From assembly GCA_025934835.1 (NCBI GenBank), contig JAICWL010000018.1, positions 1 to 43,930 of the forward strand: a stretch of DNA of 43,930 nt, written 5' to 3'. This DNA comes from Fimbriimonadaceae bacterium. Its GTDB lineage: Bacteria > Armatimonadota > Fimbriimonadia > Fimbriimonadales > Fimbriimonadaceae. The notes under the pieces were generated by a model, which saw nothing but the letters and a program-made list of their open reading frames with translations, was not told where the DNA came from and did no database searches. The position numbers and the translations under genes are program-made. Positions 32,803-41,372 of the stretch are shown one piece after another (within the stretch, counting starts at the first letter, position 1; every line of letters starts with the position of its first letter).

Positions 32803-34275
32803 ATGAAAGCATCGTTCGTCGTCAGGAGCCTCGGCGCCTGGCGACCGTTCGTTTCCGGGCTGCTCCTTCTTCTGGCGTTCGAGCCGTTCCATCAAAGTTG
32901 GGCGGTTTTCGTCGCGCTCGTGCCCTGGCTGCTTTCGCTTCGCGGCGGCTCGGTGAAGGATGCCTGGAAGTCCGGCTACATGTTTGGACTCATTTACGGC
33001 GCGGGACAACTTCATTGGATACAGGCGTTCGCGGAGCGATGGACCGGCGACGCAGCGCTCTCGTGCTTGCCGTGGGCTCTGGCATCGTTGGCGTTTGCGG
33101 TTTATATCGGGCTCTCCGGAATCCTGATCCGGGCATGCTGGTCCCTTGATGCTCCGTGGCTGATTCCCTTTGCGTGGGCCGGCGTAGAGGTGTTTCGCAG
33201 CTACGTCCCAGTGTTCGCCTTTCCCTGGGGGCTAATCGCCTATCCGCTCGCAGGCATCCCACCGCTGATCGGTTCAGCGCATTTCGGCACGGTGTTCTTG
33301 ACCTCCGCGTGGATCGTTTCGGTCGATACGGCGTTCGCCATCGCGTTAGCAGGCGGGGAGCGGCGTTTCCTGCGGCGTATGTGTGTGGCAGGGATGGTGG
33401 TGCTGGCGGCAAGCGTCGGCTATTGGATTTCGAAGCCCAAGGGAACGCCTTTTAAGGTTTGCGCCGGTCAGCCAGGTATCGACATGGCATTCGGCCAGCC
33501 TACCGCTATCAATCGGCTACTTCGGACGGCATGCGATGCGATCGTCACTCAAGCGAACGATCTCGGCGCAAACCTGCTGGTGCTGCCCGAAGGCATCTCG
33601 GGCGCTCGGGACGGCGTCACGCCCATAGTTCCATATACCGTACAGCCCAAGTGTCCGGTGCTGATTGGTGGACAGCGCGGCGAGAACCCGACCTATCAGT
33701 CGGCGTTTCTCTTCGACGGGACCTGGAGCCATGCCGACAAGACTCGGCTCGTGATTTTCGGCGAGTTCGTTCCAGGCCGGGATTGGATTCCGTTACTATC
33801 GGCGTTCAAACTTCCGCGAGGAGACCTTTCTGCGGGCGCAGACGGCGTCACGACGCTGTACGCGGGCCCTATTGCGATCGGGCCGGTGATCTGCTTCGAA
33901 GGCTTATTCCCCGACATCGCCTACCAACATGCCGCCCATGGGGCGCAGATTCTGGCGGTGATGAGCATCGACGACTGGTACATGGGAACGTCCGCGCCGT
34001 CGGAGCTTCGCGACGCTTCGATCTTTCGGGCGGTAGAAACGGGCCTGCCGCTCGTGCGGGCGGCGACGACTGGCCACACGCTCATCGTCGACTCCCGCGG
34101 GAACGTGCTCCGCGAAGCACCGATCGGTCGAACTGACGCGCTAGCGGCGACCGTAACGCTGCCTTCACGGCCCAGCCTCGTTGACCTATCGATCTTCTTC
34201 CCGGCGGGCTGCCTGGCGGTAATCGTGCTGCTTCCTGCCCTAACGCGATGGCCCAAGAAGCCTAGCTCAAGCTGA
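32803..34275 (+). CDS. lnt: Apolipoprotein N-acyltransferase
   Basis: 490 residues. N-terminal membrane segments (about residues 15-210), then a nitrilase domain with the catalytic triad E263 (VLPEG), K313 (DKTRLVIFGEFVP) and C364 (VICFEGLFPD). Lnt adds the third acyl chain to lipoproteins and is typical of diderm bacteria. It is 16 nt downstream of the cyclophilin lipoprotein gene and probably in the same operon. The last 14 nt overlap the convergent gene. Confidence 0.93.
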   Translation: MKASFVVRSLGAWRPFVSGLLLLLAFEPFHQSWAVFVALVPWLLSLRGGSVKDAWKSGYMFGLIYGAGQLHWIQAFAERWTGDAALSCLPWALASLAFAVYIGLSGILIRACWSLDAPWLIPFAWAGVEVFRSYVPVFAFPWGLIAYPLAGIPPLIGSAHFGTVFLTSAWIVSVDTAFAIALAGGERRFLRRMCVAGMVVLAASVGYWISKPKGTPFKVCAGQPGIDMAFGQPTAINRLLRTACDAIVTQANDLGANLLVLPEGISGARDGVTPIVPYTVQPKCPVLIGGQRGENPTYQSAFLFDGTWSHADKTRLVIFGEFVPGRDWIPLLSAFKLPRGDLSAGADGVTTLYAGPIAIGPVICFEGLFPDIAYQHAAHGAQILAVMSIDDWYMGTSAPSELRDASIFRAVETGLPLVRAATTGHTLIVDSRGNVLREAPIGRTDALAATVTLPSRPSLVDLSIFFPAGCLAVIVLLPALTRWPKKPSSS

Positions 34276-35176
34276 AGACTTCGATCGTCGAGAAGCTCCA
34301 TAGTGGCGTCCCGGCCGGTGGGTCGATAACGATCCGTATGCTCGATTTTCCTTCCACAAGCTCGCTCGGCACGCCGTAATCTGTCACCGCCCAGCGGCGG
34401 CTGCGGTCTTGAAGCGGGGCATACCACCAGCCGGCCGGCAGACCGTCGATCACCACGCGCGCCAATTGGCGCCCGTGGAACCGGTCGTAAGTCTTCCGCA
34501 AGATCATCCCTCGACAACCGGGCGGCACTTGTTGACTCCACGCGGCGGCGTTCAAGTGGCTCGCAACGGGCGCCGAGCGCGTCGTGCCATCGGTGAAGCA
34601 CGAATCCAGGTCCACGAGGCGGCTCATGTTTTGGACCTTGAAGCCGCGAGCTTTCAGGGCATCTTCATCCCAGACGTTGAAATGGTCGATTCGATCGCAG
34701 ACCGAAGACGAGAGCACGACCGCAGCTCGACCGGCGCCATCGACCAACCGGAAGAACGGAACAATGAGGTTCGGCGAGGGGCTGGGAGAAGGTTCGTGCC
34801 GCTCATCGACTGCGGCGCCTGAAGGCAGGTCCAAAGCCCAGCCCGATCCGCGATATGGCAGATCGACATGAACGGTTTCGCCGCGTGGAAGTGATGTCCG
34901 CCCGGCTTGAACTGCGACCGAAACAAGCCCGTCTCCAAGCGCGACGATGAGAAGACCGTACTCGAACGTCCCTTGTGTGAGCGAAGGATCGATGGGTGCA
35001 TCCGCGCGCTCGACCGTAAAGCACCCAAATCCTTCGCACGCTGCGATGACCCTCCTGCCGAGGTGGTCACGATACAAGCATTCCGAGCCCGTGAATTCAA
35101 ACCTCGAAGCAGATTCGGACGGAGAGAGGGATCCATTCACGGGAAAAGTCTTTGCGGAGTCAGGTTGCGCGCTCAA
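34262..35176 (-). CDS. Unknown protein with a GH172-like C-terminal domain
   Basis: 304 residues from a TTG start. The C-terminal ~95 residues (LRKTYDRFHGRQLARVVIDG, WWYAPLQDRSRRWAVTDYGVP, KSSIRIVIDPP) resemble the second beta-sandwich found at the end of many DUF2961/GH172 proteins ('VFVDG..AG.WY...NP..RW..DEF..P..L..G'). The N-terminal part (to about residue 200) is not recognised. No signal peptide. It may bind carbohydrate. The motif GTGTEDYF of the catalytic GH172 domain is absent, so I do not call it an enzyme. Confidence 0.65.
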   Translation of the reverse strand: MSAQPDSAKTFPVNGSLSPSESASRFEFTGSECLYRDHLGRRVIAACEGFGCFTVERADAPIDPSLTQGTFEYGLLIVALGDGLVSVAVQAGRTSLPRGETVHVDLPYRGSGWALDLPSGAAVDERHEPSPSPSPNLIVPFFRLVDGAGRAAVVLSSSVCDRIDHFNVWDEDALKARGFKVQNMSRLVDLDSCFTDGTTRSAPVASHLNAAAWSQQVPPGCRGMILRKTYDRFHGRQLARVVIDGLPAGWWYAPLQDRSRRWAVTDYGVPSELVEGKSSIRIVIDPPAGTPLWSFSTIEVFSLS

Positions 35177-35205
35177 TTCGCCGATCTGATAGATGGTAGC
35201 ACCCT

Positions 35206-35511
35206 ATGACACCCCGCACGGAGCGCGCGAATCATCCCTTTCTTCGGCCAAGGATGTGCATCGAGAACCTGAAGCGATGCCCACTATGCGGCGCAATCAA
35301 CGCTGTTCGAAACAGCGAATGCTTTGCTTGCAGTTGGCATGGCCTGTTTCTCTGCGACCGGCAGTCGGTTTGCGCGGGAGTCGCGGCGATCTTGGCCCGC
35401 TGCCCCGAACTGACCGCGCCATTGGAAGCCGAGCCTGCGAAGCTTGGGTGGGTCGAGCGAGCGGCCCGCTGGCTTGGATTGCACCGGCGGCCACTCGACT
35501 TGCGGCTCTAG
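35206..35511 (+). CDS. Small zinc-ribbon protein of unknown function
   Basis: 101 residues (or 85 if it starts at the ATG at 35254). C25-x2-C28 and C39-x2-C42 (CPLCGAINAVRNSECFAC) form a zinc ribbon of the kind seen in many uncharacterised proteins. The C-terminal half has a short helical segment (AKLGWVERAARWLGL). The last 4 nt overlap the convergent dipeptidase gene. Function unknown; an adaptor or nucleic-acid role is only a guess. Confidence 0.6.
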   Translation: MTPRTERANHPFLRPRMCIENLKRCPLCGAINAVRNSECFACSWHGLFLCDRQSVCAGVAAILARCPELTAPLEAEPAKLGWVERAARWLGLHRRPLDLRL

Positions 35512-36236
35512 GTCGGCGGCAGAAACGGGTTCTGGCGCTCCTTCTGCGCCTCGATATGCTGGACTTCGAGTTCGGCGTATAGCGAGGGATCGAGGAGCGC
35601 GAGACCGTAAAAGCACTCCGGCTTGCCCAGCCGTACGGCCCAAGCGGCGTCGCCATAGCTGTAATGCCACCATTCGTCGCGGCAATTGGAAAAGCCGACT
35701 CCCAGCATCGTGTCGACTAGGATGTGTCGGTTCTTCGCCGCCTCCTCGCTGAGCCCCAAGGAATATGTCGGGGCCGCTTGGAATCGATCGAACGGCGAAG
35801 AAACGTCCACCGGCTCTTCCTGATCGTCGACCAGCCAAATATCGACGGCTCCCCCCGTACAATGCCCGGGGGGAGCCTTTTGGTCCGTGGGGGCAGCCCA
35901 GCGACAAACAGTCCGGCGCAGGGCGCGGTAGTCACGGTGCGGATAGGCCTCGATCGCAGATCGCCAGAAAAAGTCGAAGATTCTCTGCTGGCGTTCGATG
36001 GGGCGCCATGCTTCCACGACGCCCAGCCGCAGCCCCTGCGGCAAGTTCTTTGCGGCCTGCTCGCACATCCGCGCGACAGAGAGCCTCGCGTAGGGGATCA
36101 CCTGCGGACGGAGTAGCAGCAAGGACGGCGCCACTTCGCGCAAGTCGACTAGCGGCTCCCCATTTTCGTATTCCGGGACTCGATTGAGAGCGTGGATCGG
36201 CTCTGGACGTCCGCGCGAGCGATCCCAGGAGGTCAC
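35508..36236 (-). CDS. D-Ala-D-Ala dipeptidase (peptidase M15D, VanX/DdpX type)
   Basis: 242 residues from a GTG that overlaps the stop of the upstream SLBB gene (GTGA). Zinc ligands: H125 and D132 (GHCTGGAVDIW) and H191 (EWWHYSYGD), with catalytic E188. R78 of VEAWRPIERQQ matches the conserved substrate-binding Arg. Spacing is close to that of VanX. It may recycle peptidoglycan dipeptides; vancomycin resistance should not be inferred, since no VanA/VanH-type ligase or dehydrogenase is nearby. No signal peptide, so cytoplasmic. Confidence 0.88.
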   Translation of the reverse strand: MTSWDRSRGRPEPIHALNRVPEYENGEPLVDLREVAPSLLLLRPQVIPYARLSVARMCEQAAKNLPQGLRLGVVEAWRPIERQQRIFDFFWRSAIEAYPHRDYRALRRTVCRWAAPTDQKAPPGHCTGGAVDIWLVDDQEEPVDVSSPFDRFQAAPTYSLGLSEEAAKNRHILVDTMLGVGFSNCRDEWWHYSYGDAAWAVRLGKPECFYGLALLDPSLYAELEVQHIEAQKERQNPFLPPT

Positions 36237-37264
36237 TTGAGGACAACCTCGATCGCATCGTTCTGGGAGATAAGCGGGTCGCCGATCTGACCGCTCTTGA
36301 TCGCGGCCCAATCGAATTTGCGTGTGTCGCCGCGTCCGCGCACTGTCTTCACAATGATTTCTACGGAGAAACCTCGAGAGACGAGACCACCGGTCGCGTC
36401 GATGATTTGAGTCAACGTCATGCCCTTGTGAAATGCAACCGCGCCGGGATGGACGACTGCGCCGCTCACGGGTACGTACGACATCTCCGGCGTAAGACCC
36501 ACGCGGATCACGTCGCCGCGGCGTATTTCAAAGCTGGAGTCCGCTGGAGATCGGAGCGCGACGCGCGTCTTGCCGCGCTGCACTGCGATCGCGGTGGGGT
36601 CGCCGTGCCCACTCAGTCCACCCACTGCTCGCAGGCAGTCGCCGAGAGTCAGAGATTTCTTGAAAGGCACCGCCCCGGGGCGCGTCACCCCACCGAGCAC
36701 GAGGATATCGTTGGGAGTCGTCAATACGGGGACGGTGACCCGGTCTCCGCTGCGAAGCTCGATATCTCCCGACGTAGAATCGAACAACTGTATGGCGCCC
36801 GACGAGGACTCGATTTGGATGTGCTCGAGGTCGGCGCCAGAGCTTGGCTGTGCCACTGCGAGCACCTGAGCCAGGGTCATTCCCTTCGCTATCGGGAGCT
36901 CGCCAGGCGAAGAGACCTGCCCAAACACTTCGACCGGTCGCCCAGAGGAGGGTAGGAGCAGGACCTGGACGTGCGGGTTAGGCACCCCCGACTTGCGCAA
37001 CAGCGCTCGAATATCGGCCTCGACGTTGACAAGTTCGTGCCCAGCCACGACGAGCCCGCCAATGCCAGGGATGCTGACGATGCCATCCGTGGACACGGGG
37101 CGGTCGACGCAGATTGCGGGCGACTCTTCGCAAGCGATACGTATCCGGTCGCCGGGACCGAGCGGGCGCGCGCAGGCAACGCTGACCAGGAGCAGCCCAG
37201 CCAAGATCAGAGGCAGACGCAATCGATGCCGGGAATGGGACGGTGACAACTTCTTAGTGGGCAA
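36233..37264 (-). CDS. Polysaccharide export-type SLBB protein (Wza-like)
   Basis: About 343 residues from a TTG at 37264; an in-frame ATG at 37402 would put 60 non-conserved residues in front of the signal sequence, so the TTG is preferred but uncertain. The hydrophobic segment LRLPLILAGLLLVSVAC ends in a possible lipidated Cys. LGPGDRIRIACEES begins the poly-export domain, followed by three SLBB-like units (VFGQVSSPGELPIAKGMTLAQVLA; VLGGVTRPGAVPFKKSLTLGDCL; VSGAVVHPGAVAFHKGMTLTQII, each read in parts). These proteins form the outer-membrane channel or adaptor of capsule/exopolysaccharide export. The partner Wzc/Wzx genes are not in the window. Coupled to the dipeptidase downstream. Confidence 0.82.
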   Translation of the reverse strand: MPTKKLSPSHSRHRLRLPLILAGLLLVSVACARPLGPGDRIRIACEESPAICVDRPVSTDGIVSIPGIGGLVVAGHELVNVEADIRALLRKSGVPNPHVQVLLLPSSGRPVEVFGQVSSPGELPIAKGMTLAQVLAVAQPSSGADLEHIQIESSSGAIQLFDSTSGDIELRSGDRVTVPVLTTPNDILVLGGVTRPGAVPFKKSLTLGDCLRAVGGLSGHGDPTAIAVQRGKTRVALRSPADSSFEIRRGDVIRVGLTPEMSYVPVSGAVVHPGAVAFHKGMTLTQIIDATGGLVSRGFSVEIIVKTVRGRGDTRKFDWAAIKSGQIGDPLISQNDAIEVVLK

Positions 37265-37445
37265 GTCTATTCGATGCGACCTGAATGCTACGGATGAAAT
37301 GGGCGGAATCTTGGGTGAGGGGCTGGGCGCTCGGTGCTTGATAGGGAGTGTTAAGCGGGGGATCGCTGGGACCAAGGGACGGAAGAAGCTGCGGCGAGCC
37401 ATAATTTCTAAGACAAATCAATCCCTTGGTTAGGGAAGGTGAAAA

Positions 37446-39239
37446 ATGGCAGCACAACGTTACGAGGACTCGTATCTTTACCGTCTCCGGCATTCGGCCG
37501 CCCATCTCATGGCGCAGGCGCTAACGGAGCTCTACCCCGGCATCAAGCTCGCGATCGGGCCACCGATCGAAAACGGCTTCTACTACGATGTCGACTCTCC
37601 GACTCCGATCCGCGAAGAGGATCTCCCCAAGATCGAGCAGCGCATGAAAGAGCTGGCCAAATTGGACCAGCGGATCCTCTGCATTTCAGCAGACGGCCGC
37701 GAAGCCGCTCGGCGCACGATCTTGGAGGAGACGACCCTCGGCCAGGGCGAAGAGGTCGCGGAATACAAGCTTCAGCTCCTCGAAGCCATCCCCGAAGGTG
37801 AGTCGATCACGTTCTACGACCAGCAGCGCACGGACCGCGACGGTGTGAAGCATCGATTCATTGACCTTTGCCGAGGTCCCCATGTGGATTCGACGAAGGA
37901 GATCAAGCACGTGCGCCTGATGTCGGTAGCCGGCGCTTATTGGCGCGGCGACGTGAAGAACAAGCAGCTCACCAGGATCTATGGAACCGCCTTCGAGACG
38001 AAGGAAGAGCTCGAACAGTATCTTCACAACCTGGAAGAGGCGAAAAAGCGAGACCACCGAATTCTGGGCAAGGAGCTTGGCCTGTTCATGTTTTCGCCAC
38101 GGGTGGGTACGGGTCTAACGCTGTGGCTGCCAAAGGGCGCGGTGCTGCGCGACACGCTCATCGAATTCCTGCGAACGGAGCAGCTCAAGCGGGGCTACCT
38201 GCCGGTCGTCACGCCACATTTGGCGAGCATCCGGCTATATGAGAAGTCCGGGCACATCATGACCTACCGGGACAAGATGTTTCCATTCATGGAGGATGGG
38301 GAGCGCGAAACCTACGTTCTCAAGCCCATGAACTGCCCGTTTCATATCGAGATCTACCAGTCGCAGATGCGTTCGTATCGCGACCTGCCGATCCGCTATG
38401 CCGAGTTCGGCACGGTCTACCGCTACGAGCAGAGCGGCGAGGTGGCCGGCATCCTACGTGCACGCGGTTTCACCCAAGACGACGCTCACCTCTTCGTCCG
38501 TCCAGACCAGCTCCTCGATGAGTTCATCGGCGTCGTAAACCTGATGAAAGTGGTGCTGGACAAGCTGGGTCTGCAAGACTTTCGAGTGCGACTCGGCACC
38601 AAGGACCCGGCGTCCACGAAGTATGTCGGCCACGATGACAACTGGCAGGCCGCAACTCAGGCTATCGAACAAGCCTGCAAGAGCCTGTCCCTGGAATACG
38701 AGGTGTCCCCTGGCGACGCGGCGTTTTACGGCCCGAAGCTCGACCTGATGATCAAGGACGCCCTCGGTCGCGAGTGGCAGATGGGCACCGTTCAGGTCGA
38801 CTACAACTTGCCGGAACGGTTCGAAATCGAGTACATCGGCGAAGACTCGAAGCCGCACCGGCCGGTCATGATCCACCGAGCCCCGTTCGGCTCGATCGAG
38901 CGCATGATCGGGTTGCTAACCGAGCAGTACGCCGGTGCGTTCCCGTTCTGGCTGTCACCGGTGCAGGTCGCGGTGCTCCCGATAGCGGACCGTCACGTGG
39001 AGAAAGCCAACGAGTTGCTTGCGACGCTGCGCGACGAGCACCATGTGCGCACAGAAGTCGACGACCGACGCGAGACGCTTGGCAAGAAGATCCGCGAGAG
39101 TCAATTGCACAAGGTTCCCTACATGCTGATCCTCGGCGACCGAGATTTGGAGCAGGGGACCGTGGGAGTCCGAAGCAGGGAAAAGGGCGACTTGGGCGCG
39201 ATGAAACTCGAGGAGTTTCTCGCGCTCGCACTGGGCTAG
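37446..39239 (+). CDS. thrS: Threonyl-tRNA synthetase lacking the TGS domain
   Basis: 597 residues. It starts directly with the editing domain: RLRHSAAHLMAQAL (H16, H20 of HxxxH) and DLCRGPHVDST (Cys and His of the editing site). Catalytic core: LKPMNCPFHIEIY (zinc Cys), YRYEQSGEVAGILRARGFTQDDAH (motif 2 region) and RPVMIHRAPFGSIERMIG (motif 3). The anticodon-binding domain is complete (VQVAVLPIADRHV to the end). The N-terminal TGS domain (~60 residues) of E. coli ThrRS is missing, as in cyanobacterial ThrRS. A GGAAGGTG ribosome-binding site precedes the ATG by about 5 nt. No T-box element is apparent. Confidence 0.97.
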   Translation: MAAQRYEDSYLYRLRHSAAHLMAQALTELYPGIKLAIGPPIENGFYYDVDSPTPIREEDLPKIEQRMKELAKLDQRILCISADGREAARRTILEETTLGQGEEVAEYKLQLLEAIPEGESITFYDQQRTDRDGVKHRFIDLCRGPHVDSTKEIKHVRLMSVAGAYWRGDVKNKQLTRIYGTAFETKEELEQYLHNLEEAKKRDHRILGKELGLFMFSPRVGTGLTLWLPKGAVLRDTLIEFLRTEQLKRGYLPVVTPHLASIRLYEKSGHIMTYRDKMFPFMEDGERETYVLKPMNCPFHIEIYQSQMRSYRDLPIRYAEFGTVYRYEQSGEVAGILRARGFTQDDAHLFVRPDQLLDEFIGVVNLMKVVLDKLGLQDFRVRLGTKDPASTKYVGHDDNWQAATQAIEQACKSLSLEYEVSPGDAAFYGPKLDLMIKDALGREWQMGTVQVDYNLPERFEIEYIGEDSKPHRPVMIHRAPFGSIERMIGLLTEQYAGAFPFWLSPVQVAVLPIADRHVEKANELLATLRDEHHVRTEVDDRRETLGKKIRESQLHKVPYMLILGDRDLEQGTVGVRSREKGDLGAMKLEEFLALALG

Positions 39240-39259
39240 GCAGGCCCGGCCAACGGATG

Positions 39260-39265
39260 TAGACT
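39260..39265 (+). promoter_or_regulatory. Possible -10 element for a leaderless transcript
   Basis: TAGACT ends 6 nt before the GTG at 39272; no ribosome-binding site. Confidence 0.3.
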
Positions 39266-39271
39266 GGGCAC

Positions 39272-39808
39272 GTGAGCACCGTACAGGTTCGTTCCGACTG
39301 GCCTTTTCTTGCTTCGGCAGCGGCTTGCCTGGCCCTTGCCGCTCCTATGTGCCTGGCGCAAACGCCCCACGGAAACCGGCCGCCGAAAGGCGCAGCCAAG
39401 GGAGTCGATAAGCCCGAGCTCGTTCCTCTTTTCGCGCTTCGAAAGTCGGCTGGTTTCAAGTTGGAGGAGCTGCCATCGAGCGGATATAACCTCATGGCCT
39501 CCCAGAAATCCATCTTGCTGCCCGGATTCGGGGGGAAGCTCAAAAAGAAGCAGCCGATTGTGGTGCTGACCTATGGCTCCAAGACCGGAGGCGTATTGCG
39601 AGTGTACGAAACGCCGCGGCTCGTGGGATTCACTCCGGAATCGTTCGTGCGGACGGTGGCAAAGACCGGTCAGATCCACGACGTGAGTCGGGACCCCAAG
39701 TGGGTCGTCATAGGCAAAATAATGCACGGCGTCTTCGTGGTCCCAACGAGCGCCGACGGCCGGCTCGTTCGGCGCGCGCTCACGGAGCTTGCGCCGAACG
39801 GCCGCTAG
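39272..39808 (+). CDS. Secreted protein of unknown function
   Basis: 178 residues from a GTG. A signal peptide is clear (FLASAAACLALAAPMCLAQ, cleavage after Ala-Gln or nearby). The mature part is basic, with beta-like stretches (KQPIVVLTYGSKTGGVLRVYETPRLVGF, in parts). No family recognised. A strong bidirectional terminator follows, so it is the last gene of its unit, after thrS. Confidence 0.65.
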   Translation: MSTVQVRSDWPFLASAAACLALAAPMCLAQTPHGNRPPKGAAKGVDKPELVPLFALRKSAGFKLEELPSSGYNLMASQKSILLPGFGGKLKKKQPIVVLTYGSKTGGVLRVYETPRLVGFTPESFVRTVAKTGQIHDVSRDPKWVVIGKIMHGVFVVPTSADGRLVRRALTELAPNGR

Positions 39809-39820
39809 GCCCAAACGGAA

Positions 39821-39851
39821 AAGCGCCGGGAAAAAATCCCGGCGCTTGTTT
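39821..39851. terminator. Bidirectional rho-independent terminator
   Basis: An 11-bp perfect GC-rich stem (39821-39831 with 39837-39847) and a 5-nt A loop, followed by GTTTT on the plus strand. On the minus strand the same stem is followed by TTTTCC. It lies between the convergent genes ending at 39808 (+) and 39866 (-), so it can serve both. Confidence 0.88.
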
Positions 39852-39865
39852 TGCAAAGCCCAGAT

Positions 39866-40069
39866 TCAGTTAACGCCCTTCGTTCCTGTTTTGACCCCTT
39901 TTGGGGCCGGGATTACGTCCATATCCGCCGCCCCACCAATGTGGCCGCCGCCTTTTCTAAGGCCAGTGCCGGGAGGCTTTGGAGGATCGATCGCGGCGCT
40001 CGTAGGCGTATTGCACCCACAAGCGAATGCCGCGAGGATCACAGTGAGCGCAAGCAGCTTTGCTTTCAC
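39866..40069 (-). CDS. Small putative lipoprotein downstream of the pilin-like gene
   Basis: 67 residues from a GTG 2 nt after the pilin-like gene stop. KAKLLALTVILAAFACGC is a lipoprotein signal with two cysteines at the possible cleavage site. The mature part is short and rich in Pro, Gly and Lys (TGLRKGGGHIGGAADMDV). No family recognised. The start was chosen to give a proper signal peptide; an upstream in-frame ATG lies inside the previous gene. Coupling to the pilin-like gene suggests a shared role at the cell surface. Confidence 0.65.
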   Translation of the reverse strand: MKAKLLALTVILAAFACGCNTPTSAAIDPPKPPGTGLRKGGGHIGGAADMDVIPAPKGVKTGTKGVN

Positions 40070-40071
40070 GA

Positions 40072-40956
40072 TCAGAGTCCCAGGTCGTTCGTGGTACCGT
40101 CCAGGCTCCACAGATACTTGTTCATATCTGTGATGACGGCGCCATAGGTCGGGCCCTCATTAGCGGTGGCAGTGCCGTAGTCCGTGCCCGCGGCGAGCGC
40201 CGAGTCACTCATGAATTTGGCATGACCGTCGAGCCAGCCGACTGGAGCGCCGCCGTACGGTTGGTAACCGCGCACGGTCGAAGTCTGATGGCTGAGGGGG
40301 AAGTTGGACCAGTCGGTCGAACCGAGGGTAATACCATCGTAGAAAATGCACGCATTGGGCGCGGGCACGATGATCTGCGATGCACCGGGAGCGTTCGAGC
40401 CGAAGAACCCTCGATCCTTGTGGACTTCGAACGATCGAGACGTCGTGAACATGACCGTCTCTGCCGGCTTGGCGGCGGACGTCGACGACCGCGAAAGGGC
40501 CGTGTCGCACTGCCAGAACGGCGAGAGGAACAAGTAGTTGTATCCGTACTCGGGCAGACGGTTCTGGTTGTAGAACCAGGCGTTTGGGCCGCTGCTATAG
40601 ACGCCGAATCCGTCGCCCACGCCAGGATCTACCATCATGGCCAGGCTCTTGATATAGGGCTGCGTGAGCTCGACCCACGTCGGAGTGTGGGTCGCCAGGT
40701 TGTCTGCGCATCGAGGAGCAACCGGGCAGCTCGTGTCACCGTAGTGACCGCCGAGGAACAACACCATATTGTCGTCGAAGTCGCCCTGGTACATGATCGC
40801 TGCGAGCGTGACCTGTTTGACGTTGGAGAGGGATGAAGTCTTCTTTGCGGCAAGCTTCGCTTGAGCGAAGACCGGGAACAGGATGGCGGCAAGTATCGCG
40901 ATGATCGCGATAACAACGAGCAGTTCAACAAGCGTGAACGCCCTTCTGGTATTCAT
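40072..40956 (-). CDS. Type IV pilin-like / pseudopilin protein (DUF1559-like)
   Basis: 294 residues. A class III signal peptide: RRAFTLVELLVVIAI with cleavage before F7 and Glu at +5, followed by IAILAAILFPVFAQAK, a hydrophobic helix characteristic of the large family of prepilin-like proteins in Armatimonadota and Planctomycetes. The C-terminal globular part contains the WLDGHAKFM motif ('DGH' box) shared by that family. It needs a prepilin peptidase (not in the window). Function: surface or secretion-system pseudopilin; exact role unknown. It has its own promoter and an AGGTG ribosome-binding site. Confidence 0.9.
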   Translation of the reverse strand: MNTRRAFTLVELLVVIAIIAILAAILFPVFAQAKLAAKKTSSLSNVKQVTLAAIMYQGDFDDNMVLFLGGHYGDTSCPVAPRCADNLATHTPTWVELTQPYIKSLAMMVDPGVGDGFGVYSSGPNAWFYNQNRLPEYGYNYLFLSPFWQCDTALSRSSTSAAKPAETVMFTTSRSFEVHKDRGFFGSNAPGASQIIVPAPNACIFYDGITLGSTDWSNFPLSHQTSTVRGYQPYGGAPVGWLDGHAKFMSDSALAAGTDYGTATANEGPTYGAVITDMNKYLWSLDGTTNDLGL

Positions 40957-41012
40957 TTTTTCACCTGTGGCAAAACCAAAAGATTACGAAGTCAAACGAC
41001 TTTCGCAACGAC

Positions 41013-41041
41013 ATTGTAGTGAAGATCACAGCCAAATGCAA
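41013..41041 (-). promoter_or_regulatory. Sigma70-type promoter of the pilin-like gene with AT-rich upstream element
   Basis: On the minus strand: TTGCAT (41036-41041), 17-nt spacer, TACAAT (41013-41018). Just upstream (41042-41075) is an AT-rich stretch (AACAAAAACAAAAGATCATT) that looks like an UP element in a GC-rich genome. The leader to the ATG is about 50 nt with AGGTG before the start. Confidence 0.75.
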
Positions 41042-41203
41042 TGAAAAAATGAATGATCTTTTGTTTTTGTTGCCATGCAGAAATTTCCAGATGTGGGGGG
41101 CCAGCGCTCCAACTTGAGCGCTAATGAAGGATTGGCTCGACACCGGCCGTTCTGCCGCGATACCCCCAGGCGGTGCGAGGGTCCAGTCTGGACAGTCTGA
41201 GAT

Positions 41204-41279
41204 TGGCGCGGCTGAAGGGATTCGAACCCCCGACTTCTTCCTCCGGAGGGAAGCGCTCTATCCACTGAGCTACAGCCGC
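41204..41279 (-). tRNA. tRNA-Arg (anticodon CCG)
   Basis: 76 nt with CCA encoded. Acceptor stem GCGGCTG/CAGCCGC, D arm GCTC...GAGC, anticodon stem CTTCC/GGAAG with loop CTCCGGA (anticodon CCG), T arm around TTCGAAT. It reads CGG codons. Confidence 0.97.
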
Positions 41280-41290
41280 GCGCTAGGGCA

Positions 41291-41296
41291 ATGGTA
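41291..41296 (-). promoter_or_regulatory. Possible -10 element of tRNA-Arg
   Basis: TACCAT on the minus strand, 11 nt before the tRNA 5' end. No good -35. Confidence 0.35.
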
Positions 41297-41372
41297 CCCA
41301 GAGCAATCGGGAGGGTCGGCTTGGGCCGCCGTCGTCTTCGGCTCGCCCGCTTCCCCGTCCCGTGAAAGCCGC

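Noticed and set aside
35508-36236. Vancomycin-resistance locus
   Set aside because: The VanX-type dipeptidase stands without a D-Ala-D-Lac ligase or lactate dehydrogenase gene nearby; a peptidoglycan recycling role is more likely.
41103-41122. Inverted repeat AGCGCT/AGCGCT downstream of tRNA-Arg as a terminator, and the nearby palindrome GTCCAGTCTGGAC (41181-41193)
   Set aside because: AGCGCT is self-complementary, the stem is only 6 bp and no T run follows on either strand; the second palindrome has no clear role.
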